DNA of 64,000 nucleotides from Ctenosaura bakeri (Eukaryota > Chordata > Lepidosauria > Squamata > Iguanidae). Shown piece by piece: positions 10,748 through 22,300 of the stretch; positions within the stretch are counted from its first letter, which is position 1; the number at the start of each line of letters is the position of its first letter. The stretch lies in the NCBI GenBank assembly GCA_948474755.1, contig CAOLHI010001828.1:124001-188000 (forward strand), given 5' to 3'. The position numbers and the translations under genes were made by a program. The notes under the pieces are model-generated. The model saw nothing but the letters and a program-made list of their open reading frames with translations. It was not told the DNA's origin and ran no database searches.

Positions 10748-12537
10748 TGTTTTTTTTTAAATTTTATTAAACTATAACACAAAAACAAACGAAAAATAAA
10801 ACACCATGTGTTATACATAATGGTGAATTAAAAAACAAACAAACAAACAAAACAAAACAAAAATTTTTTTCCTTCTTTTAAACAATGCAAACTTATATTA
10901 TTGTTTTTCCCTTCCCCTAAAATCATAAACTTGTTCAGCTTGTTCCGTTCATACAACTTATACATTTTTGTTACGTATCTTCAATTCTTATTTTCATTAT
11001 ATTCATTTTTATTATTATACTTTCACTCTTAATTCAATATTTTTCACTCCCATTTAATCTCTTACTATTATTAAATATAAACTTATTACTTAATATCTCT
11101 AAAAATAACCTCTCTCTAAAACCAATTACCTTTTAACTTTTTTTCCCCCTTTTAAACATTGAACATCACATATCAAATTACATCTATAAATCACAAGTTT
11201 AACACACACAGATAATAAACAATATAAAAATACAAAATAAAAGATAAAAGTAATAATAAAAAAAACCCCACCCCCCAGAGCCAACTTTTTATTTAATCCA
11301 CTTTCCAAAATTGCCATTCTTCTTTTAACAGGGTAGCATTACCATCTCTTTTCAGAACTTTTTCTAAAAATATTTTCCAAATTTCTTCAAAATCATTTGT
11401 TTTTACCAAACCTTTCATAAACCTAATTCTACATGTTAGTTTATCATTAATTGCAATTTTCCACACTTCTTTATACCATTCTTCTATTTGAAATTTTTCA
11501 TTTGTCTTCCATTTTTTTGCTATTATTAATCTCGCTGCAGTTAACAAATTTGCTATTAATTCTTTCTTTGCCTGAGTACACTCTACCTTATTATATATGG
11601 ACAACAACGCTATATTTGGACATACTGGTATTTCTAATCCTATAATCTCTTTTATCTCTTTAAAAACCTTTTGCCAAAATTCCTTTATCTTGTTGCAATT
11701 CCACCACATATGCATATATGTACCAATTTCTTGACATCCTCTCCAACACAATCTTGAATATTTCTCATCTATTTGATTTAATTTCACTGGAGTCAAGTAC
11801 CATTTCCAAACTATTTTATAATAATTCTCTTTTATTCTTATTGATAATTTTTTTAAATGGCGTTGTTCCCAAATTTTTCTCCATTCTTGTATATCTATAG
11901 TTTGTACTGTCTCTTCCTCCCATATTTTTCTAAGATAATCCTCTTCTTGTTCTTTTGCTAATATTTTATATATTTCACTTATACTACCTTTTAATATTTC
12001 ATTTTCTTGCATATTTTCTCTTTGAATAATAATTTGTTCAAATTTAGTATATTCTTTAAAATCCTTAACATATCTTTTCATACTCTTTGTCCATTGCTCT
12101 AGTTGTATATAATTTAACCAAGATATCTTAGTTTCCTGCAATCTCTCTTTCATTCTTTCTTTGTTTATCATTATTTTCATCCAATCTTTTAATCTATATA
12201 TTTTTTGTTTTTTTATTTCTTTCTCTATTATTTCTCTTAAATTTATTGGAAATTTTTCCATCATTACTATCGGAGTTAATATTGATATATTCGGTATCAA
12301 TTTTCTTTTATTTTTCTTCCATATTTCTATTATATTTTTTATAAAAGGATTTTCTATTTTTTCCATTTCTTTCTTTGAAAAATTCCTAAAAAATATATTT
12401 TCTAATTTCATCTCAATATTCTTATCTTCTGTCTCTAACCAATCTAAATCACCGTTTCCTGAAACTCCATCTATGATATATCTCAATTGATTTGCATAAT
12501 AATACCATTTTAAATTTGGAAGTCCCAGGCCACCTTC
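10748..12537 (-). mobile_element. 5'-truncated LINE-1 with target duplication
   Basis: Reverse-oriented L1 whose poly-A (T-run on plus) begins at about 10748. A 15-bp target duplication, TTTTTAAAAAGGGTT, lies at 10733-10747 and 12538-12552, with the TTTT/AA type of site cut by L1 endonuclease. It comprises a partial ORF2 (11293-12537) and a 3' UTR of about 545 bp with a G-rich tract (complement of 'ccccaccccccagag', about 11266-11280). The uninterrupted frame and exact duplication suggest a fairly young insertion. It lies within the hAT-like element 10636-13606. Confidence 0.92.
11293..12537 (-). pseudogene. LINE-1 ORF2 C-terminal fragment (414 codons)
   Basis: An open frame that begins at the truncation point with KEGGLGLPNLKWYYYANQLRY, the L1 motif just downstream of the reverse transcriptase, and runs to a TAA at 11293-11295. 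It is Lys/Ile/Glu-rich. The L1 C-terminal cysteine motif CX3CX7HX4C is complete: CWRGCQEIGTYMHMWWNC, about residues 264-281 of the fragment. Endonuclease and reverse transcriptase domains are absent because of 5' truncation, so it is not functional. No internal stops or frameshifts are seen. A full ORF2 is about 1,250-1,300 residues, so about one third remains. Confidence 0.92.
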
Positions 12538-12706
12538 TTTTTAAAAAGGGTTCAAAAAGCAAGGGAAAGAAGGAAAATCTCGAGCAAGACATACTCTCTC
12601 AGCCTTAGCAAAAGCCTAGGCAAAGGCAAACCTCCCTCTGAAGAAATCTGGCCAAGACAATTGTCATAGTTTTGCCTCAGGATCTCCCCAGATTGAAAAT
12701 GGCATA

Positions 12707-12774
12707 ATGGCCCTTTCTACACAGACAGGAAAATGTGGATTATTAATCCCACATTTTCCTGCCTGTGTAAACAG
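12707..12774. mobile_element. 68-bp foldback MITE with GGCC-type ends
   Basis: Near-perfect hairpin: arm GGCCCTTTCTACACAGACAG... pairs with ...CTGCCTGTGTAAACAGGACC around an 'attattaat' loop. The ends match the Harbinger-like family in this window. It lies in the right half of the hAT-like element. Confidence 0.65.
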
Positions 12775-13770
12775 GACCATACACTACAGTGAGAGAAAAT
12801 CCAGGTCAAAACTGGATTTTCTTTGCATAGCTTATTATGGCATCCTGGCATTTGTAGTTTGATGATGCACGAGCACACTTTGGCAGAGAAAGCTGTGGCA
12901 CCTTGTAAAACTCCAGACCCCAGAATTGTATATGAAAGAGGTTTGCAAGAGAGCTATGCAAAGGAATTTTTCAGATGTCCTTGAAATCTCAAGAAGACTG
13001 TACCTTTCAGCCAATCAGGCCTTTAGCGGGCCCCAGAGGTGCCCATTTTCAAAAACAATTTTTCCTTTCTGCTATATGTGGTTTGTCATGTGGCTCATGA
13101 GAAACCATGACAGACATTTCACTTCTCATCCTATTCTAGCTATAGGTTTACAACCAGGCACTGTCTTGCAGAAGGAGGTACTCTGGCCTACATGTGGTAA
13201 TGACTGGATGGAATTGTGTGACCTTGCCGTCTGCCCCACTACTTCTGCTAGGCGTCAGACCCACTGACCCGAGGATTTATACATGCCATGGATTTTCAGC
13301 ACAGAAAATAGTGCTGAACTTAAATATGAAATGTTCAATTTAAATATATTAGAATACAACCCGAGATGTAATTTCTGAAAGTGTTAGCCAAGGCCATTAT
13401 TACTTCAAAGGAAAAATTCACCTACTTACTATCTCCCTTGTGTGTCTGGTCTCCCATGTTTTCAGGTGTCCTGGTCTCCCACAAACTATTTGGTTGGTGG
13501 ATTCAAAAGATTCATTTTGCCTATTTTAGCACAGGGATTCAGATTCTTGAATCTTGAATCCTTGCCAAAGATTCAAGGATTCGCAGATTCAGTTGGCCTT
13601 TCCCTAAGTATAGCTATAAGAAGATGTGTTTTATTGCCCCCCATAAGAATTCTCCCCCCCATGGAATTTTCTTCCTATTCTCAAATTTCTAGTATTCTAC
13701 CAAGTGAGACATTGAAAATCATTCACACCTGGAACTCTTATATTTGCTATGTTATATTCCCTTGGTAACT

Positions 13771-13977
13771 GTTGTTTTTGTTGGTGGTGGTACGTCTTCA
13801 AGTTGTTTCTGGCTTATGGTGACCCTAAGGCAAATCTAGCACAGGATTTTCTGGGGCTGAGAGTGTGTGACATGCCCAAGGTCACCCAGTGGGTTTCCAT
13901 GGCCAAGAGGGGAATTGAACTCTGGTCTCCAGGATGATAGTCTGATGTTCAAACCACTACACTGCACTGGCTACCAT
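13771..13977 (-). mobile_element. tRNA-derived SINE with 10-bp target duplication
   Basis: Reverse orientation: GTT-rich tail, 'tggcttatggtgaccctaag', 'ggtcacccagtgggtttcc', B-box complement 'gaactctggtctcc', head 'accactacactgcactggct'. CTTGGTAACT occurs at 13761-13770 and 13978-13987, an exact 10-bp duplication, so both ends are intact. Confidence 0.92.
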
Positions 13978-13987
13978 CTTGGTAACT

Positions 13988-14540
13988 TTACCTGCCTCTT
14001 TTCTTTGGGTGTCTAAGCTGTATTTCCAAATGCTCAACTGAAGTTTTAAGTTACTGTAGTGCTAAAAAATTTGGGACTGAAGGAAAATTTCATGCCCTCC
14101 CCCTCCAGCTACATTTTGGCAGTATTATACTGAAGTCCAATGAACTGGAGCAGCATTCTGTTTGAAATGAATTGGATCAAAGCTATGCAGAGTTCCTCAG
14201 TGCATAGTGGATGTAGGAAAATGCAGTGTGATAAAGAATTTGAAAATATAGTTACACACAATTCTGTTTTCTCCATTTAGACTGGTCAGCTTGCTGCAGC
14301 CACTGTTTCCTTGGCCCAAATGCCCTGGCTACTGAGGTAGAATTGCTGTGTTGGAGACACGGAGGTACAAAGCTGTAGGGGAGAAGAACATATCCTGGTA
14401 CTACCTTGAGATAAAAAGAATAATTGAAAATTGAATAATAATTGAAATTTTGAGATTTTTTAAAAAAATGTTTTTTTCAAGTGTCAAGAAACTCTGATGA
14501 AAAGAATCTTGGAGTGATGGGAATAATCAAATCTCCAGAT
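13988..14540. other. Unique sequence, no gene seen
   Basis: No recognised repeat. Confidence 0.4.
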
Positions 14541-14752
14541 TTATTCTGTGTAAAATTTGCATGTGGTTATTTTGCACAGAAAACAGTATTTTTCTGCATA
14601 GAAAATCTGCTTCTGGCAGAGAAAAATGCTGTTTTCTGTGCAAATCAACTGTAAATAACTATTGCATGGAAAAAGCCCCTAATTACAACATTTTCTGCTC
14701 AAGAAGCAGCAATTTCTGGAAAACAACTATGTACAAATTTTGCACAGAATAA
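14541..14752. repeat. Nested inverted repeat (foldback element)
   Basis: Outer arms 'ttattctgtgtaaaatttgc' (14541-14560) and its complement at about 14733-14752. Inner arms 'ttttgcacagaaaacag' (from 14570) and its complement ending near 14645. The motif 'gcacagaa' recurs in both orientations throughout. Probably a MITE, superfamily unknown. The 63-codon frame inside it is a by-product. Confidence 0.7.
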
Positions 14753-15049
14753 GTCCTAACTTGTAAATAGGTTTCTCTCAGTGGCAAGACTTTCTTTCAG
14801 TGGGAAAAGAATTTCAGAAATTACTTGTTGCTTCCTTCAAGAAGAAAATTAATGCCACCCAGTCCAGTGTGTTTCTCCATTTAAAGCCAAGTTTTTCAAG
14901 AAATAAATAAATGAATAAATCTGTCTATCTATCTATCTGTCCATCTATCCATCCATCCATCGATCCTTAGTGCTAAATTTAATTCTTGGCTGAAGCCACT
15001 GACACACCAAGACAGATTTAATCTGGGAATGGGAGCATGATGCCGTCTT
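14753..15049. other. Unique sequence with (TATC)n
   Basis: Holds a TCTA/TCCA microsatellite at 14920-14965 and nothing else recognised. Confidence 0.5.
14920..14965. repeat. (TATC)n/(CATC)n microsatellite
   Basis: Tetranucleotide array beginning 'tctgtctatctatctatctg' and changing to 'atccatccatccatcg'. Confidence 0.9.
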
Positions 15050-15164
15050 CATGTTATTGGACTGCAAGTCCCAGCAGCCTCAGCCACCACAACTAATGCT
15101 AAAGAATGCCAAGGGTTGCTGACCAGCTATATCTGGAGGGCCACATGATTCCCACCCCTGATTT
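15050..15164. mobile_element. hAT-type palindromic MITE fragment
   Basis: 'ttggactgcaagtcccagca' on the left and 'tatctggagggccacatg' then 'attcccacccctg' on the right are the two halves of the widespread 'caggggtgggaatcatgtgg / ccagatgttggactacaa' MITE. The left terminus is degraded. Confidence 0.7.
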
Positions 15165-15725
15165 AGGGCCTGATGTCAGCCCCGGTCATCTCTCTGTGTC
15201 TCCTGTTGTTTGCCCAGCTGTGCCTGGTACTGATGCTAGCTCTGAAGTGGGCTGAGGATACATGGAGCTACACAGATGAAGTTAGAATTGGGCTATTGTA
15301 GTATTCTGCCTCTGCGTGTCTCCAGAGGACACATGCCCAAAATTACAAAAATCAACAGAACATAAGTAGAGAAAGCCCACATCTGGTTTTGAAAACCAGT
15401 TTTTAAAAATATTTTGCAGTGTAGAGAACCCCTGTAGTCTGTTTAAAAGGTGAATTGCCAGAGCATTCCAGGAGAAGCAATCCACCTTGGAGGAGTGGCT
15501 AAAAAAGGCCAGTCAGGAGACTGTAGAGTGGCCAAGGAGTGCATAAACTGCTTAGGGGGCTGAATGTGGCCCCAGGACCACACTTTCCACACAACCTGAT
15601 TAAAAACAAAAACAAATTCTAGGGCTCCATTCCAGAGAGAGGGAGGTGAGACTCTCTTTCCTGAACTTGGACTTTTCTATCATTTTCAGAAACCCAAAGT
15701 CTACTTCCTCCCTATGCCTTTTTTA
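15165..15725. other. Unique sequence, no gene seen
   Basis: No recognised repeat or exon. Confidence 0.4.
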
Positions 15726-15922
15726 TGTTGTTGTTACTGCTGTTGCTGTTGTTTTATGTCTTCAAGTGACACTAGGGTGAACTTATGAGAGAGCTTTCTG
15801 GGGACTGAGAGTGTATGATGTGCCCAAGGTCACCCAGTGGGTGTTCATGACCAAGTGGGGAACTGAACTCTGGTCTCCAGAGTCATAGTCTAATGCTCAA
15901 ACCACCCCACAATGCTGGCTCT
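15726..15922 (-). mobile_element. tRNA-derived SINE, reverse orientation
   Basis: GTT-rich tail, 'cttcaagtgacactagggtg', 'ggggactgagagtgtatg', 'cccaaggtcacccagtggg', B-box complement and head ending 'aatgctggctctt'. The internal segment is shortened. Confidence 0.88.
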
Positions 15923-16189
15923 TGTTTCTTTTCATGCATAGACTGAATATTATTTTCTGGGTCAAGCAAACAAGATTTCCATTTTCCCTATATGTAAAAC
16001 TTAAGGCAGATCCATGTACTGAGAGAAATCAGCCAGCAGTCTTTCCAATGAAAGGAAGGTAACTGAAGACCTAACTGAAGCTTCACATTTCAAGTGATCT
16101 TTCTGATTCCATTAACCATGTTGTTCCACTCCTAATCTTTCAGCTCTGGGGGAAATGCATATGGAAAGAAGGAAATAAGGAACAAAAAC
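15923..16189. other. Unique sequence, no gene seen
   Basis: No recognised repeat. Confidence 0.35.
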
Positions 16190-16377
16190 AGAAGGATACA
16201 TAAAAAGAATCTAGGCATCTTGATAGATCACAGATTTAATGGGAGTTAGTTGGAGAGTGTGAAGGAGATGTGTAGCATGGTGAAGAGAAGACTGAGTGGT
16301 AATATGATAGCCAACTTCAAACGTTTAAAGGGCTATCATGTGGAAGATGGAGTGAGCTTGTCTTCTGATGCTCCAGA

Positions 16378-16588
16378 GGTGGTGTTATGGTTGTGGTGAT
16401 GGAGATCTGGAGCCAAACCTGTCACAGAGCTTTCTTGGTGGGATTTATTCAGGTGAAATTTGCCATTGCCTTCCTGTGAGGCTGAGAAAGTATAACCTGC
16501 CCAAGGTCACCCATGGATTACCATGGCTGAGTGAGGAATTCAAACTCTAGTCTACCAGAATCTTAATCCAACACTCAGACTATCACCC
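16378..16588 (-). mobile_element. tRNA-derived SINE inside CR1
   Basis: Reverse orientation, longer form with 'gtgaaatttgccattgcctt' and 'cccaaggtcacccatgg'. The head is diverged ('ccaacactcagactatcacc'). The GTT tail is degraded to 'gtggtgttatggttgtggtg'. Confidence 0.8.
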
Positions 16589-16665
16589 TTTCTCTCTTAT
16601 CTTCTTTTTCCGAAGAACTGAACTAAAATCAGTGGATTCAAATTATAAGAAAGGAGATCCCAGCT

Positions 16666-16722
16666 AAATGTTATCATCATTTATATCCTTCCAATTTCCC
16701 AAAACCAGGGCTCAGGGAAGAA
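16666..16722 (-). mobile_element. L2-type LINE tail fragment
   Basis: 'atcatcatttatatccttcc' followed by 'caatttcccaaaaccaggg' matches the reverse complement of the L2 3' end (gggagaaaggcggggtataa) with a degenerate ATT/ATC tail. It sits between contiguous CR1 pieces. Confidence 0.5.
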
Positions 16723-16889
16723 CAATAAAAGCTGTTTGACAAGGAAGAAGATTCCTTCAGAAAATGATGAACTCTCCTTTATTAGAGGTTCTTAAATAGA
16801 GATTGGATGTCCACGTCTCAGGGTGATTTAGTGGTGGATCCCTGCATTTGGCATAGATTGGACCAGATGGCCCTTGGGCTACCTCCTAT

Positions 16890-17267
16890 GGCCAGTTCTG
16901 CATGATGGGACTGTACTGCTATGGGGACAGGATGGCAGTGGTTGGATGGTTGTGATTCCTCACAATGTTGTTGCCCACTGCCATTCTGTCCCTATGCATC
17001 ATGCTCATGGGATATTCAATAAAAGGATAAAATCCATTTAGCACCCAAGATCGTGTGATGTTCCCATACCTACCTGTCCTGCAGAAGGGCAGGAAGCATG
17101 ATGGCAATATTTCCTTCCCCAGTGCAGCCTGGGAAATGCCAGGGCCATCACACACTCTTCTTCAGGGAGCCAGTCCCATCCAGAGAGGAGCATTCCTATC
17201 ATGTTCCCCTCACTGTCAGGACTGCAACAGGACAACTCGAAAGAGCCCCCATTGTGCAGATATGGCC
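16890..17267. mobile_element. Harbinger-like transposon, TSD TAT, inside CR1
   Basis: 378 bp with ends GGCCAGTTCTGCA ... TGCAGATATGGCC. TAT precedes (16887-16889) and follows (17268-17270) it exactly. It interrupts the CR1 terminal repeat ('cctat' before, 'tatgatcctatgattc' after). The interior shares 'ttccccagtgcagcctggga' with 26158-26495 and related text with 51753-52817. Open frames inside it on both strands have no homology signal. Confidence 0.85.
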
Positions 17268-17288
17268 TATGATCCTATGATTCAATGA

Positions 17289-18599
17289 AAGAGTTCAATA
17301 ATTTTAAAGTCTTCCAAGAAAAGCAGAGATGCTTTCATCTGGACTAAATTAAAGAAGGCTAATTTGAGTTTTGAACCCGGGTTTCCCATTGAAGTGCATT
17401 AAACAAAATATCATGGTCTGAATCCTACTGGTAATCCCAAGTAGAGTAGACCAGTTGAATCAATGGGGTTTGCATCAGTGTTGACTGGTTTGTCTCAAGT
17501 CAGACTACTAACCCTTAAATTCAGTGGTGTGATACTAAGGGGGACTACCAACAGGATTCAGACTCATGTGGACAGAAGCTGAGAATAATATTATGAAACT
17601 TTTCATCATAAATGCACATTAGCCAGAAGGGTATTGCAAAAGACAGGTGTTGCAAAACCCGCTCTCTAATTTACCATTCATTGTTCGAAGTTACTTTTCT
17701 TTTCTGATAAGCCAGTATGTCATATTGTCCCACAGGATTCATCCAGCCCTTAACAACTGCAGGTGAGAAAAGGAAGAGGCAGCTGATATGCCTAGAAAAC
17801 GCCTCAAGAGATTAAATAAGGCAAAATTAAGTGAAATCCAGAGCTGAAACCTGAACACATCTTCTGAATAGCAACAGAATAAATATGTTACAGCACAGTA
17901 GGAGACAAAGAGTCCAAAAAAGACTCTGGCATCTCAATTGGTGATATGACAATTTGTTAAAAGAAATGGAAAAGAAATCCTGAGCTTGGAATAAAGTGAG
18001 TTATTAAAAAAAAAAATCCCTGACAGAGATTGAAGGATGAAGGAAGTTATTTCAGACATGCATTGCTGAGATGAAACTGAGGTACACAAAAGGACTTTTT
18101 TTTGACCCACTTAGCAAGTCTCCAGACAGCCCTGATCTGCTTTATCTGGGATGTATAATTGCAGCCTCAGTTGATTCAGCCAGAGCATGCAGACATTAAA
18201 GTCTGATGAGACTATAGCAGGAGGACAAACTCTCAGGTTCTGGGGCTGAATTGGGTAAGTTTACCAGTCTGAGGTTCCCTAGATGGTCACACTCCCTTCC
18301 TATGACACTATTGTTCCCAGCTTGTGGAGGCCATTGCACATTCTAAATGGTTGAAATGCTTCTCCTAAGTCTTAGTTACTGACAATACAGAATTTGAGCA
18401 GAAATTTGCTGGTATTTTAATCCCACCTTTTTGCTTCCATCTCCTTTGATGCCACAAACTTCTCTAAAATTGAACTTGGCCTGTGGGCTGAAACAGGATT
18501 CCAAGCTTTAGCCTTTCCCATGTTCTCATAAAGAGGCAGAGAAGAAGATTTCATGCAAGACCTAGGCATACTCATACCTCAAATCCTCAAGAAGCATTG
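17289..18599. other. Unique sequence, no gene seen
   Basis: No recognisable repeat or coding exon. Ordinary AT-rich intergenic or intronic DNA. Confidence 0.4.
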
Positions 18600-18803
18600 C
18601 TGTTGTTGTTTTTGTTATGAGACTGCAAGTTGTTTCCAACTTATGGCAACCCCAAGGCAAAACTACCATAGGTTTCTCCGGGGCTGAGAGTGTGTGATAC
18701 TCTCTAGGTCACCCACTGGGTTTCCATGGCTGAGCAAGGAATCGAGCCCTGTTCTCCAAGTTCACGGTCCAAAGCTCAAACTACTAAGCCATGCTGGCTC
18801 AAC
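18600..18803 (-). mobile_element. tRNA-derived SINE, reverse orientation
   Basis: 'tgctgttgttgtttttg' tail, 'ccaacttatggcaacccc', 'ctccggggctgagagtgtgt', 'ggtcacccactgggtttcc', head 'taagccatgctggctc'. The segment between tail and centre is the shortened form. Confidence 0.9.
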
Positions 18804-18961
18804 CATATGACAGATGCAAAAAGGCATGTTGAGCGAGCAACTGGCTGGAAGTATGGGCATCAGTTAATGAGAATGGCACCTCCAGACAAGAAACGTTTGC
18901 TGAAATTCCTGCTTCTACACAACCGTTAAAGGTGCTGGAGCCCTTTTCAGTCTTAGTCTGG

Positions 18962-19340
18962 CAATGCCCTGTGAGGAGCAGCTTAGGCAGCTGGGTATGT
19001 TTAGTCTGCAGAAGAGAAGGTTAAGAGCCATGTTTAAACATTTGAAGGGATGTCATGTCGAGGGGGGAGTGGGCTTGTTTTCTGTTGCTCCAGAGCAATG
19101 AATTAAAACTACAGGAAAGGAGATTCCACCTGAACCTCAGGAAGAACTTCCTGACTGTCAGAGCTGTCTGGCAGTGGAATATGCTGCCTTGGAATGTGGT
19201 GGAGTCTCCTTGTTTAGAGGTTTTTAAGCAAAGGCTGGATGGCCATCTGTTGGCCATCTGTTTGATTGTGTTTTCCTGAAGTGGGGGGTGGACTCGATGG
19301 CCCTTGTGGTGTCTTCCAACTCTATGATTCTATGATTCTA
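18962..19340 (+). mobile_element. CR1 LINE 3' end, 5'-truncated
   Basis: Starts at 'caatgccctgtgaggagc' and ends with 'tctatgattctatgattcta', the normal CR1 terminus. Includes 'aggaagaacttcctgactgt' and 'ggactcgatggcccttgtgg'. Only the end of ORF2 and the 3' UTR remain. Confidence 0.93.
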
Positions 19341-22300
19341 ACCCTATTTCTGTTAATCATTGCAAAGCTCCTTATCAACCTACTATTCTCATCCAAGTGA
19401 GGAGCACACAATTGGTTATGTACACAATTATGTGCCATTGGTTTCTGTGGGAAGACCAAGTGCTTTAGGAAAGCCAGGATTTCTAGATCTTTAGTACTGG
19501 AACTTTGTGGTTAGTAGGTCTGATGATGTAACCTGTCACTTCCCCTCCTCTCTTCTCTGTTTCCTCTGAATTTAGCTGAAATCCTGATGGTAAGTTTCAG
19601 AGTAAGAGTGTTATGAACTATTTATATTGCAATGCAAGATTTTTTTTTACAGCATGGCTTGGTCTAGTCTGGGTAATTAAGACCCATTAGTTTTTAAAAA
19701 GACCTGCTCCCAGTGGAGATGAAAAGTGCTATAGTGGGTACACTAATATGGATCAACATCACATTTTGGGACTGCCTTTGAGGGAATAGGTGACAGAGTG
19801 AGCCCCTGTTATTCAGAATTTATTGCTGCACTATTGTATGGCTCTTAAGAATGTTGAACTTCGTGGTGGTCTGCTCTCTTATTAACACCAAAGCCAAACT
19901 AAGCTTGAGATCCATGCATATTTCAGAGGTGCTCATTTATTAGAAGGGAAGAGGACAGTTAGCTGGAGTGGCAAGTGATGTAAAAGATAGAGATTTGACT
20001 GAATTAGTGAAATGAAAAAGAGCCTCTGGGTGCAGTATTTTAGGAAATGAATATGACAAGAAGCCAATTTTTTTTAAAATAAATGTAGTACATGTTCACT
20101 TATGTGCATTAAGAAACCTGTGCAGTTTAAAGAATTTTGCCCCAAAAGTTATCGATGAAGAATAATTACTTCTAAGTCAATTTCCCGTTCATTTATTCTG
20201 CCTGGATTTTTTTCCCCCTAAGTACATTTTCAGATAGGCGTACAGAGGTATACGTACATATCTTGTTATCACTAATGGGAATTTCAAAACAGCATAATAA
20301 TTTTACTCTGCTATTTTGTCCAAGTTGTATTACACCTGTCAATCTGATTTTCCTCTGCAGTTTCATTAAAATTTAAATGCTAATATTCAAAGGTCAAGCT
20401 TAGCTAGCAGTAATAGGAACAAAGAAAAAAAAATCCAAATTCCAGAGTTCCAGAAAATCCACATGGGAACAATATTCATCAGATGGTATACATCTGTGAT
20501 AGGAAGCAAGGAAATGAAATTAGGACTGTATCCTATTTTCTCTCTGCTCCTGGTTGCCTACTGTATACTCTTTTCCATGTTTAGAACCAAAGCATAGAAA
20601 ATCTATATTTTCCTCCATTTAGAAACAGAGCTTGGAAAACTTACTGTGGTGATTATATACCCCACTATCTCTATCTGGCAGGACTATGGGACATACTGGC
20701 TGGGAGATTATAGGAATTGTGGTCTAAAAGTAACTTCTTCCAACTTTATTCAGAATTGCATGCTTGGCATTTAAACCTGTAACTCCGGCCAGAAAGGCTT
20801 GAGTATGATAATGGTGCCTTTTGCCACCTTTCTTGATGCTTTCCTTGGCCTTCCATTCACTAAATCCACATGTGTATTGCAATACTTGGTTTAGTCTGCT
20901 ACATCCTATCCACTTCTCAGAACAGCGAGAAGTTTCAAGGAGCACAGTTGTGACCTGTCTTTGGGTTTATTTGGAAACATATCACCAGTGGTTAGTGATT
21001 TTGCAAGATTTGAAGAGGCTGTTATCTCCACACATGAACAGGTTGAGAGACAGCTTAAACATCCTGACAGTCAAAGCTACTAAGGCTGACCAAAGATGTT
21101 CAAGTTTGCCTGAGATGGAGCAGCAAGTGGAATGGCTCCCGCACAAGCCCTTTTGGCATCTCCCAAGCAGCTCTCTCTAGCTCCTTTGCAGTAAAAATAT
21201 AACACCAGCAGCAGCAACAACAAATGTCTAGTTGCTACCTTTTTATGATATTCAAAATCTGACACCTGAAGCAGCTGACTCACTCTGCCATTTGGCATAG
21301 CCAGTCCTGAAATTCAGTGTCTTGCATCAGAGATGTCCTACTTCACGCCATGCTTCCAGCATTTCCAGTGTCAACTGTCCCGTTTTCTCTTTCTGTTTCA
21401 CCTCAAAACTGTGGTCTGGTTCCTTCTACAGGCATGTCAGTCAGTATTTCTCAAGCTATCTAATCTAGGGGAATGGCAATTATTCTCCTCCCACCCCTCA
21501 ATTTGCAGGGACCAGTACCATATATGTGCCCATTGACTACAACTTGTTTCTTTCTTTCTTGGAAACTCAACAGGGACTGGCATCCCATGGCACCTGGACA
21601 GGTTTTGGCTCAAGGGCCATCACTGTGAGTAGGACTAACCTTGATTTGGGGACAAACCTACTTTTGCTTTTTCAAAAGATTTAGAAAAAGCTTGCCACCA
21701 AGAACAGTCTTTGTAACAAATGGCAGGTTTGTTATGGAGATATCAAAGAGTGTTTGGTATAGCAGATCATGGAGTACAGTGGGGGAGGGGAGTTCAGCTT
21801 ACTATTTCAGAGGGAACCCCTTCCCCACATCTCACTCCACAAATTGCCAGAACCATTTGGTTCCCCATTGTTTCTCTCCTCCCCAAAATCTAATTGTACA
21901 AGAAGATATTTGGAACACTCAAACGTTTTGTGTATGTTTAATGACTATGAATACTACACTGCAGACCTCACACAACCAGAGAAGACTTTTGTCTACTGAT
22001 TTAGAATTTGCCACCTGCATGATACACAAGTTGCCCTGGCTCAAAATGCTACTGTACATGTTTGATGTAATATTATGCTACAACCCCTCTCCCTGTTCTG
22101 ATAGTGCAGTGCTATGATGCATGTGGGGCAATGGGATTTGTTGGTCCCTAGCAATCCAGTTTGCAAGCTGTAAACTTGTTATCTGGTTATTTTTGTTTAA
22201 CTCTCATTTTCTAAAAGCAGGGTACAAAGTAGTTCTTCCATTTCATCCTCATAACAGCTTGATGAGATAGATTTTACTAATGGCTAGTAATTAGTACAAG

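Larger units (their letters stand above)
10636..13606. mobile_element. hAT-like transposon remnant, split by L1
   Basis: Ends TAGGGATGG... and ...CCTTTCCCTA are short inverted termini, flanked by 8-bp sequences AGTGTAGC (10628-10635) and AGTATAGC (13607-13614), matching 7 of 8, which fits the hAT superfamily. Both subterminal regions are rich in 'gaatc' / 'gattc' motifs in opposite orientation (10650-10735 and 13500-13590). Without the L1 it would be about 1.18 kb. I see no transposase, so it is non-autonomous. Confidence 0.65.
16190..17288 (+). mobile_element. CR1 LINE 3' end, interrupted three times
   Basis: Recognisable by 'gaatctaggcatcttgatag', 'ttaaagggctatcatgtgga', 'tctgatgctccagagg', 'gtggattcaaattataagaa', 'ttggaccagatggcccttgg' and the terminal 'tatgatcctatgattc' after the last insertion. 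A SINE (16378-16588), an L2-like tail (16666-16722) and a Harbinger-like transposon (16890-17267) interrupt it. Removing them restores the expected CR1 order. The element is dead. Confidence 0.85.

Noticed and set aside
21641..22117. 158-codon plus-strand frame
   Set aside because: No domain, no homology I recognise, and ordinary base composition. Length is compatible with chance in 64 kb.
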